NCBI GenBank assembly: GCA_964561525.1
Contig: CAZLPY010000007.1
Coordinates: 1 to 28,725, forward strand
DNA: 28,725 nucleotides
Source of the DNA: CAZLPY01 sp964561525
GTDB taxonomy: Bacteria > Patescibacteriota > UBA1384 > CAJBMM01
Reading direction: 5' to 3'
The position numbers and the translations under genes were made by a program. The stretch's first letter is position 1. Each line of letters begins with the position of its first letter. A model generated the notes under the pieces. The model searched no databases. It was not told the DNA's origin and was given only the letters and a program-made list of their open reading frames with translations. Below, piece after piece: positions 22,955 through 28,725 of this stretch.

Positions 22955-23368
22955 ATGTTTGGTAGCAAGCGAGCTATGCTCGCGCAGTTTGCCGTGTGCG
23001 CGGTGGCCATTCTGGCCATTGCATCCTGCGGCGGAGGTGGTGGAGGCAACAATTCGGGGCCTCCTCCCATGCGAGTAGTCATCACGCCCAACTCGCCAAC
23101 CACCAAAGCGGGCGGGCAAACGGTGACCTTTACGGCCACTGTGCAAAACGACCCGAATCATCGTGGTGTTACTTGGTCATTCAGCCAGGGCACCGCGAAG
23201 GGCACGTTCGACACTGTCGCTGGCGTCTACACATCGCCGGCCTTTCAGACCATCGACGGCCTGAAGGATACCGTCAGCGCAGCTAGCGTGGCGGACAGCA
23301 CAAAGTCGGATACCACTCAGGTGACCGTGAGCGCCAACAGCGGCAGCGGTAACATCGGAGTAAATTAG
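22955..23368 (+). CDS. Ig-like lipoprotein, short
   Basis: 137 residues from the ATG at 22955; GGGGGA lies 9 bases upstream. A lipoprotein signal peptide ends in IASC (Cys25), followed by a six-glycine run, typical of tethers next to the lipid anchor. The rest is one Ig-like domain of the Big family (MRVVITPNSPTTKAGGQTVTFTATVQ...VTWSFSQGTAKGTFD...GVYTSPA...DTTQVTVSA). It is expected on the outer face of the membrane. It is followed 16 bases later by a second lipoprotein gene, probably co-transcribed. Confidence 0.85.
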   Translation: MFGSKRAMLAQFAVCAVAILAIASCGGGGGGNNSGPPPMRVVITPNSPTTKAGGQTVTFTATVQNDPNHRGVTWSFSQGTAKGTFDTVAGVYTSPAFQTIDGLKDTVSAASVADSTKSDTTQVTVSANSGSGNIGVN

Positions 23369-23384
23369 AAGGGAGGACACATTC

Positions 23385-24833
23385 ATGCGACTCAAATTGT
23401 TCCTCGTTGGGATAGCCTTGCTTGCAGCCTTGTTCGGCTGCGGGGGAGGTTCATCCTCCAATACGACGCGCAGCGGGAAATTTCAGGTCACGATTAAGTG
23501 GCCCAATCGTCCCGGGCGCCTGGTGCCAGTCGGCGCTAATTCAGCGCGAGTGGCGGTAACGCTTCCCGCTCCATTCCCGGAGCTCGACGTGATCGTCAAT
23601 CGCGTACCTGGTCAGCCTCTTAGCACGGCGACGGTAACGGTACAGGAAGGCAACTTCCCTACCACTGCAACCGCTCATCCTGGGCTAAACGGCGTCGGGG
23701 TGGCACAAGCCATGGGTTCGTCGATGTTGAACATCGTGGCCGGTCGGACAACTAATCTGACCATCACCATGGACAGCACTATCACCAGTGCGAGCATCAC
23801 CACCAACGGCACTTCGGTGCAAATCGGTGGCACAATGCAGTTCGGCAGCGCCTTCAAGGACGCCGCCGGCAACACGGTAATAGTTCACCCGTCCGTTATT
23901 CAATGGACGAGCGACAACACGGCCGTCGCGACCGTTGATGCAAATGGCCTGGTTAGTGGCGTAAGCGTCGGCCCTGCCAACATCACGGTGAAGGATACGG
24001 AATCCGGCAAATCGGCAACCGTTGCGGTAACGGTGACCAACGTCGTCGGCCCCGCCAAACCGCTCATCCTATCGGATCAGCAAAAATATCCGCCGGTGCC
24101 TGCCATTGGCAGCATCGATTGGAGTTGCTGGCTCGCCGGTGGGCGTTACGCAACTTATGGAGCCTTAACTTTGAGAATCTACGCCGCTGATAAATCAGGC
24201 ACTGTCCTGAAAACATACTCCGGCTTGACTCAAAATTTCGGCATTCCTGACGTAACTCCTGGCGGGAAAATCGTGATTCCCGACCCGAGCAACGGTGGCA
24301 GTATAGTGGTCGTTGATACAAACGATCTCAACGCTACGCCCACAACCCTCTCCGGCCTTGGATTCGTCCAAACCGCTTGCATCGTTCGCGGTAGCGCAAA
24401 AATTGCGCTCCTTGCAAGCAACGTCGGAATATTCGAGGCCGACGTTAGCGGTATCCAGCCGAAGCTAAATCGCCCGTCATTTGGGCCTTTAGCAACAAGT
24501 ATCGCTTCGGACGGGTCGAGAATCTGGATTGTGGGGGCCACCGGATCGATCGAAGAACTCGATTGGAACGGAAACCACGTCAGAACTCTTGGCAATCCCG
24601 GTAACGTATTCGCGATGTGCCTTGCCAATACGGTCAATACACTAACCACGACGGCGGGTGGAGTGTTGATAAACTGGGATTTGGACCAAAATAACGAAAT
24701 TCCGAACTCCAGAGTTCCGCCTCCTTCCGGAGTAACAGCTTGGCGGGCTATTGGTCGGAATCTCAACGACACAACCAAAGAGCGTAAGCTCGGCGCAACA
24801 AACGATTCCAACTTGCGTTCGCTAGAGCTCTGA
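23385..24833 (+). CDS. Ig-like lipoprotein with a C-terminal propeller-like region
   Basis: 482 residues. GGGAGG lies upstream. The lipoprotein signal ends LFGC (Cys19), followed by a Gly/Ser-rich tether. Residues about 35-130 are strand-rich. A Big_2-type Ig domain follows (about 133-218, ASITTNGTSVQIGGTMQFGSAFKDAAGN...VQWTS-like IQWTSDNTAVATVDANGLVSGVSVGPANITV). The C-terminal 260 residues contain repeated short strand motifs (GGKIVIPDPSNGGSIVVVDTNDL, GSRIWIVGATGSIEELDWNGNHVRTL) that look like beta-propeller blades. It may act in adhesion or surface recognition; no enzyme motif is seen. Confidence 0.85.
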   Translation: MRLKLFLVGIALLAALFGCGGGSSSNTTRSGKFQVTIKWPNRPGRLVPVGANSARVAVTLPAPFPELDVIVNRVPGQPLSTATVTVQEGNFPTTATAHPGLNGVGVAQAMGSSMLNIVAGRTTNLTITMDSTITSASITTNGTSVQIGGTMQFGSAFKDAAGNTVIVHPSVIQWTSDNTAVATVDANGLVSGVSVGPANITVKDTESGKSATVAVTVTNVVGPAKPLILSDQQKYPPVPAIGSIDWSCWLAGGRYATYGALTLRIYAADKSGTVLKTYSGLTQNFGIPDVTPGGKIVIPDPSNGGSIVVVDTNDLNATPTTLSGLGFVQTACIVRGSAKIALLASNVGIFEADVSGIQPKLNRPSFGPLATSIASDGSRIWIVGATGSIEELDWNGNHVRTLGNPGNVFAMCLANTVNTLTTTAGGVLINWDLDQNNEIPNSRVPPPSGVTAWRAIGRNLNDTTKERKLGATNDSNLRSLEL

Positions 24834-24860
24834 CGGTCTACGCCGACAAAAACCGGCACT

Positions 24861-24896
24861 GCCTCGCTTTCCCATTCGGGATAGCGGGGCTTTTTT
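24861..24896 (+). terminator. Rho-independent terminator of the lipoprotein genes
   Basis: GCCTCGCT (24861-24868) pairs with AGCGGGGC (24883-24890), with an inner TCCC/GGGA stem, followed by TTTTTT. A second hairpin, CTACCAA/TTGGTAG then ATTTTATT (24934-24965), lies between the converging transcripts. Confidence 0.92.
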
Positions 24897-24982
24897 ATTA
24901 GATTAAGGACAATCCTTACCGTTTAAACACTCTACCAAATATTGATACTTGGTAGATTTTATTGAGAAAAGGACTGCCCTTG

Positions 24983-26209
24983 TTACTGCGGTTGAGTAAG
25001 CGCATTTCCTGCATACACAGCGTAGTCAAACAATCCAAGTAACGCACCGGTGCGGCGGTCAATATCTGCTTCCAGGCGCCGCTTCACCCCGGCAAAGTAA
25101 CCAATCGATTGCAAACGTGCGGTGTCACCCTTAAAGTAAGTATATTTATTTGTCGTAGCATTGAAAAATGCAAGCGAAATGTGTGAATTGGCATTCGATT
25201 TGATGCGTAATTTTGTTATTGGAGCAACAGCGTTAGTTACCGGATAGGCAGTATAGCCACCATGTATAGGTCCTGATTGCAAATTAGCTATAGCTACGTC
25301 TGTAGTTGTCTCATTGAGCGGATTTGCTGATGGCTGACGATAAATAGTTAGTTGCAGAAAATCATTTACCCCGCAACTTCCAGAATCACACGTCCAGTAA
25401 AACCGTAATTCATCCGGTGCCTCTGGATCGTTGGGCTGATACAGCACAAACTCCCGCACCCCATCTTTTGGCAAGGCCGCCGCTGTGTTGGCACTTGCGT
25501 CCACCGGATCACCGCTGGCGTTCACGGTACCAAACGATTTAGTGCGGCTGGTGATACGCAGATCGTAAATGAAGTCATTGGGCGAGCCTAACAGTGAGTC
25601 ACCATGCGGGGCGGGCCCGAATGCGTGATTTAAGTTACCGTTGTTGCACTGCGTACTATCCTTGGTGTCATGCAAGGCAAAAGTGCTCCCGCCACAAGTG
25701 CCGGAATAGGCCGCTGAGGCAACGCGGATTCGACTAGGGAACGATTGTGGCGCGCCGGCCGCCAAATCGGCAATACTTAAATTGGAGTTAAAGCCGGTCG
25801 CCCCGTAGCCGGTTGGAGCACTCTGCAAATCGGTATAATCGCAAGGGCCCGTTGGCGCAAGCTTGTGTGGCTGGCCAAAATAGCAGGTTGGCACCTCAAT
25901 GTTGTGATCGGCTGCAATGCGCGCTAGGCCGTCCTCTAGGCCTGCTTCCGCCACGTAGTAGGCACCGAGCGTATTTTCATTGGCGTTGACCACCCGAGCT
26001 TCCCGCACCGTGCTCCGACCGATATAGAACGCCAAGGAGGCCACTAAGCCGATGATCAGCAAGGTAAAGATGAGGGCAGAGCCTCGGGAAGTGCGGAGGC
26101 TGTAGGTCGCCTGCCCCTCGAAGCTTTGGCGAAGTGGGGTAGGTCGTAGCCAAACCAGTCCCTGTCCGGCAAATTTTTTAATTTTAATTTTTAATTTTTT
26201 ATTTTGCAT
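24983..26209 (-). CDS. PilX-like minor pilin
   Basis: 408 residues from the ATG at 26209, which overlaps the stop of the upstream gene (TAATG); a GTG at 26218 is also possible. The PilX N-terminal domain is clear: RGSALIFTLLIIGLVASLAFYIG, then ENTLGAYYVAEAGLEDGLARI. The leader before the hydrophobic helix is about 43 residues, very long for a prepilin, and is made of an AT-rich repeat (KKLKIKIKKF) and a translated palindromic element (LRPTPLRQSFEGQ). The large C-terminal part is unlike known enzymes and has paired Cys (CDSGSC). PilX-type pilins prime the pilus tip. Confidence 0.85.
   Translation of the reverse strand: MQNKKLKIKIKKFAGQGLVWLRPTPLRQSFEGQATYSLRTSRGSALIFTLLIIGLVASLAFYIGRSTVREARVVNANENTLGAYYVAEAGLEDGLARIAADHNIEVPTCYFGQPHKLAPTGPCDYTDLQSAPTGYGATGFNSNLSIADLAAGAPQSFPSRIRVASAAYSGTCGGSTFALHDTKDSTQCNNGNLNHAFGPAPHGDSLLGSPNDFIYDLRITSRTKSFGTVNASGDPVDASANTAAALPKDGVREFVLYQPNDPEAPDELRFYWTCDSGSCGVNDFLQLTIYRQPSANPLNETTTDVAIANLQSGPIHGGYTAYPVTNAVAPITKLRIKSNANSHISLAFFNATTNKYTYFKGDTARLQSIGYFAGVKRRLEADIDRRTGALLGLFDYAVYAGNALTQPQ
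26114..26139. repeat. Palindromic element copy translated in the PilX-like leader
   Basis: CCCC-T-CGAAGCTTTGGCGAAG-T-GGGG. It is flanked by 7-base direct repeats TAGGTCG (26103-26109 and 26140-26146), resembling a target-site duplication. Confidence 0.75.
26171..26205. repeat. AT-rich repeat at the PilX-like gene start
   Basis: AAATTTTTTAATTTTAATTT-type sequence, translated as KKLKIKIKKF. Same family as 11473-11508 and 27035-27070. Confidence 0.7.
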
Positions 26210-27066
26210 TATTGGCACCCCACCGTCGGGTCGGTGAATTTACTACATTGTGGATAGGCAAATTTGTAATCGCGCGAGGTGATTGAGGTTTGATATGAGC
26301 TGACTAATGTAGCATCGCTAATCGGCGCAAGCTGCATAGTGATAGTAACGTAGGGCTGCGCCTGCACACCGTACGATAACACCTGCCCGTTGGTGGCTGA
26401 GACCGGATTGTTATCAAACACTGTGCCTTGTGCATTGATGCCACTAAACTTGAGTGACACCAAGCTCGCCTCTGACGACAAAAACTGCCCAGCGCTCTTC
26501 CAGGTAGCAGGGTCATAGCGCGGAATTTGAGTTGCGTCCGGGCCTACCGCTTGCATACGCCACATTCCAAGCGCAGCACTACCGGCAGGGTCTTTGCCCA
26601 GGTACATCCACGCATAGCCTTGCGTATCTGACGGAGTCGGAATAATGATGCCGGTGGCAGCGCCACCAGTGGTCACATCTGGCAACTTGATTTGCCCGGT
26701 GACAAAGCCATTGACGAGCAAAAAGCTAGTACCGTCGTATTCGGTTGTTGGGGAGCCTCCACTCGCCAACTGATAGTCCGTAGCAAGCATTTTAATGCGG
26801 CTTGAGCCAGCAGCGCGCAGTTGCAGGGTGAAAAAATCTAAAAACGTTCGAGCGGAGTTCCTCACTACCCGATCCTGACCAGAGGAAGTACCAAACGAAA
26901 TGGAATCGGTAAATGCACCAACCGAAAGCACCACGATGGCGGTGAAGATAGCGGAGGCGATCAGGATTTCAATTAAAGTAAAACCGGATTTTGCACCACG
27001 CTCACCTCGAGACGTATCTCTTGGTGCTCCAATGTTAAATTTTAAATTTTTAATTTTAAATTTCAT
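26209..27066 (-). CDS. PilW-like minor pilin
   Basis: 285 residues. Prepilin cleavage site G|FTLIEILIASAIFTAIVVLSVGAF, with Glu at mature position 5. The leader is 28 residues and consists of a translated AT-rich repeat (KFKIKNLKFNI) and a translated palindrome (GAPRDTSRGERG). The remainder is strand-rich, typical of PilW/PilJ-type minor pilins. No clear Shine-Dalgarno precedes the ATG. It lies between the PilV-like and PilX-like genes, a standard minor-pilin order (V-W-X). Confidence 0.88.
   Translation of the reverse strand: MKFKIKNLKFNIGAPRDTSRGERGAKSGFTLIEILIASAIFTAIVVLSVGAFTDSISFGTSSGQDRVVRNSARTFLDFFTLQLRAAGSSRIKMLATDYQLASGGSPTTEYDGTSFLLVNGFVTGQIKLPDVTTGGAATGIIIPTPSDTQGYAWMYLGKDPAGSAALGMWRMQAVGPDATQIPRYDPATWKSAGQFLSSEASLVSLKFSGINAQGTVFDNNPVSATNGQVLSYGVQAQPYVTITMQLAPISDATLVSSYQTSITSRDYKFAYPQCSKFTDPTVGCQ
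26993..27027. repeat. Palindrome translated in the PilW-like leader
   Basis: GCACCA/TGGTGC outer arms and CACC..GAGA/TCTC..GGTG inner arms. Sequence unrelated to the CGTAGC family. Confidence 0.6.
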
Positions 27067-27106
27067 TTTTATCTGTTTTCTATCTTCTATATTCTATCTT
27101 CCATCC
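27035..27106. repeat. AT-rich repeat and TCTATCTTC-type repeat between PilW and PilV genes
   Basis: 27035-27070 is the ATTTTAAATT family and supplies the first codons of the PilW-like gene. 27071-27106 consists of TTCTATC and TCTTCTATATTC units. Confidence 0.7.
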
Positions 27107-27107
27107 C

Positions 27108-28184
27108 CTAGTTGTTCGGTCGCCAATCAGTCAAATAGGTCGCCAACAGCACCCCTTGTTCATCTTGGGCTACACTGAGGCGATTATTTTCCTTCCAACT
27201 CACCCGCACTAATGCCCGATATTCATGGCCAATTAATGATCCGTTCCAGTTTGCCGGAAAATTGCCTGCTACCTCACCGGTGATTGCCCCACCGTTACTG
27301 ATGATGACCTGCCGCTTGTATTCAAAATAGCCGGCCGGCACGCTGAGCTCACAGCCGAGTGCCAAAGGCGCCAGATAATTGTCTTGCAAGGAGCGATTGG
27401 CTTGCCCCGGAGTGCGACGATTTTCAAGCACCGGGTTTACATTGGCACTAGCGGTGGTACCTTCACGCACAAAAATGCGCTCGGCTCCCCAACAGTTATC
27501 GGCCCGTTGATTTTCGGATCCGCCTGCCACACTTGATCCCCCATCAAAAAAAGTACTGCTAAATGATGAAAGATGCCAAGCTGGCAACCAGGTGGCGGTG
27601 TTCGTGCTTTGGCTATCATCGCGAAATACCGTGCCCACCTGCATCCCATTCCCAAGCTCCAGGGTATTAAATTGCGTTTGCGCTACCCCGTAGGCAAAAT
27701 CACCCACATTGGTTTGAGTAGGCAAAGCGGGGCTTTTGGCGGTACTGAGCAAGCTGCTACTGGGGCACGATTGATAAAATGACCCACCGGGCGATGCGGT
27801 AGCATCAGCGGTGATGCTTGGGGCATAATACAAGTCGCAGTCCCACTGGCGCTTGGCAAAGGGGGTATTAACGGTTTTTTGCTTCGCCAAATAATTGGTG
27901 TCCCGAATTTCGCGCACCGCCTCCATGCCCTCTTGTGCTAGCATTAACGCAGTTGCTTGATGCCTGGCAAAGCTCGATTCAGTGTTGGCTCGCTGGCGCA
28001 CCGACACCGTGGCCCCAATCACCGTAATAATCACCACACCGGAGATGAGTACTTCAATAATTCCGAACGCCAGTGAGGAATTACCAAACCTTTTACGGTG
28101 GATAATTCCGAATGCACGTCGAAAAGAATTTCGAATTTCGAATTTCGAATTTCGAATTTTTATATTATGTGATTCATGTTTCAT
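27108..28184 (-). CDS. PilV-like minor pilin
   Basis: 358 residues. The hydrophobic N-terminal helix FGIIEVLISGVVIITVIGATVSV has Glu at mature position 5. The residue before the cut appears to be Ala (LA|FGII) rather than the usual Gly. The leader is about 39 residues, from the CATG repeat (start codon), an AATTCGA repeat (KIRNSKFEIRNS) and a duplicated AFGII segment. The mature part has the Q-x-A-x-x-L-A-Q-E-G-M-E motif (HQATALMLAQEGMEAVREIRDTNY) common in PilV-type pilins. It is a component of a type IV pilus for attachment or DNA uptake. Confidence 0.87.
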   Translation of the reverse strand: MKHESHNIKIRNSKFEIRNSFRRAFGIIHRKRFGNSSLAFGIIEVLISGVVIITVIGATVSVRQRANTESSFARHQATALMLAQEGMEAVREIRDTNYLAKQKTVNTPFAKRQWDCDLYYAPSITADATASPGGSFYQSCPSSSLLSTAKSPALPTQTNVGDFAYGVAQTQFNTLELGNGMQVGTVFRDDSQSTNTATWLPAWHLSSFSSTFFDGGSSVAGGSENQRADNCWGAERIFVREGTTASANVNPVLENRRTPGQANRSLQDNYLAPLALGCELSVPAGYFEYKRQVIISNGGAITGEVAGNFPANWNGSLIGHEYRALVRVSWKENNRLSVAQDEQGVLLATYLTDWRPNN

Positions 28185-28200
28185 GTTCCATGTTCCATGT
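28126..28200. repeat. GAATTTC tandem repeat and CATG-type repeat at the PilV-like start
   Basis: Four GAATTTC units plus a partial one (28126-28160) are translated in the PilV leader. TTCATG/TTCCATG units (28173-28200) fill the gap to the upstream stop codon and supply the ATG. Confidence 0.8.
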
Positions 28201-28725
28201 TACTGGAATCCCATTGGCGCTATCGTCCCACTCGTTACTTGCCCGGTTGAGCGATTAATAAACAAGGTCAAATGATAATTACCCGGATTGGCCAGGCCGA
28301 TAGTGGCAAAAAGCCCGCCGGCAGTGGCATCGGCTCGCACCGCAAGCGCTGGAGGCATATAGACGCTATCGTTCACATCTGGAATATAATCGTAGCCGCC
28401 AGCTAAACCGGTCTTAGAATTCATAATAAACGATCCGGACGGAGAGTTATAGCCCACCATGATTGGCCGGTCGCATCCGCAACTCGGAAACGGTTGCGAA
28501 AAGGTGGCAGGACTATCCAGAGTCTCAACACGTACAATGCCCAAAATATATTCGTTGCTGATGGCGCCTGTTCCGTCTTGATCGATGTGCCGAGCCACTA
28601 TGGCGGATTGATTATTGGCCAAATTGATCGCGCTGGTGGATACCCCGCATACATACGGATTTGGCCAACCGGCCGGCTGAGCAACCCCATTTTTAAAATC
28701 CCCCGTTGGTGTGGCATCGCCAACA
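28200..28725 (-). CDS. Pilus-associated protein, N-terminus beyond window
   Basis: The open frame continues without a stop to the window edge, so about 174 C-terminal residues are seen; the internal TTG at 28622 is not the start. It is Gly/Ser/Thr-rich and strand-rich with a CGC motif (PSCGCDRPIMVGYNSPSG), like the globular part of a pseudopilin (GspH/FimT-like), and ends GTIAPMGFQ. Its position as the gene before PilV, PilW and PilX homologues supports a pilin role. The diagnostic N-terminal helix is not in the window, so this is inferred from context. Confidence 0.6.
   Translation of the reverse strand, partial: VGDATPTGDFKNGVAQPAGWPNPYVCGVSTSAINLANNQSAIVARHIDQDGTGAISNEYILGIVRVETLDSPATFSQPFPSCGCDRPIMVGYNSPSGSFIMNSKTGLAGGYDYIPDVNDSVYMPPALAVRADATAGGLFATIGLANPGNYHLTLFINRSTGQVTSGTIAPMGFQ

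Noticed and set aside
28126..28160. CRISPR array
   Set aside because: The repeats are 7-base tandem units without spacers and no cas genes are present.

Overview
The window reads as a chromosome segment from an ultra-small-genome bacterium of the Candidate Phyla Radiation (Patescibacteria) type. This is an inference, not a proven placement. It rests on several families of short AT-rich and palindromic repeats scattered between and inside genes, many short orphan membrane proteins, a type IV pilin cluster, a shortened Mfd, a secE-nusG-rplK operon with no rplA after rplK, and an IleRS carrying an inserted phosphatase domain. TGA is used as a stop, so the recoded Gracilibacteria/SR1 code does not apply.

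Layout. 1-1065: the 5' part of dprA on the minus strand. 1.1-1.8 kb: two small plus-strand orphans. 1.9-4.5 kb: a membrane protein and a compact Mfd on the minus strand. A very strong plus-strand promoter overlaps the mfd start codon and drives a probable 180-nt small RNA (4533-4713). 4.8-7.0 kb: a minus-strand operon rplU-secE-nusG-(membrane protein)-rplK-(membrane protein). 7.0-7.4 kb: a repeat-rich intergenic region. 7.4-12.2 kb: ileS and rodA, minus strand.

12.4-17.9 kb: a mostly plus-strand accessory block of short transcription units with their own promoters and terminators. It holds an anchored orphan, a three-gene unit with a peptidoglycan amidase, a PuuD-like glutamine amidotransferase, an RNase HI on the opposite strand, and a protein with homing-endonuclease-associated-type repeats. 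18-21 kb: an ABC-2 transporter operon (ATPase, two permeases) interrupted by a four-helix-bundle (S23/IVS-type) gene bounded by an 11-bp inverted repeat. 21.2-22.4 kb: trpS preceded by two tandem mini-copies of its own start. 22.9-24.8 kb: two Ig-like lipoproteins. 24.9 kb to the end: minor pilins of PilX, PilW and PilV type and a truncated upstream pilus gene, all minus strand.

The strongest unusual signals are these. (a) Gene-start echoes: upstream of both ileS and trpS, the first codons of the gene recur with mostly synonymous changes and are followed by a copy of the same palindromic element. (b) The pilin leader peptides are built from translated repeats. (c) A histidine-phosphatase domain is inserted in IleRS. 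(d) A small RNA carries C-rich anti-Shine-Dalgarno loops. (e) A cassette-like four-helix-bundle gene sits inside the ABC operon.
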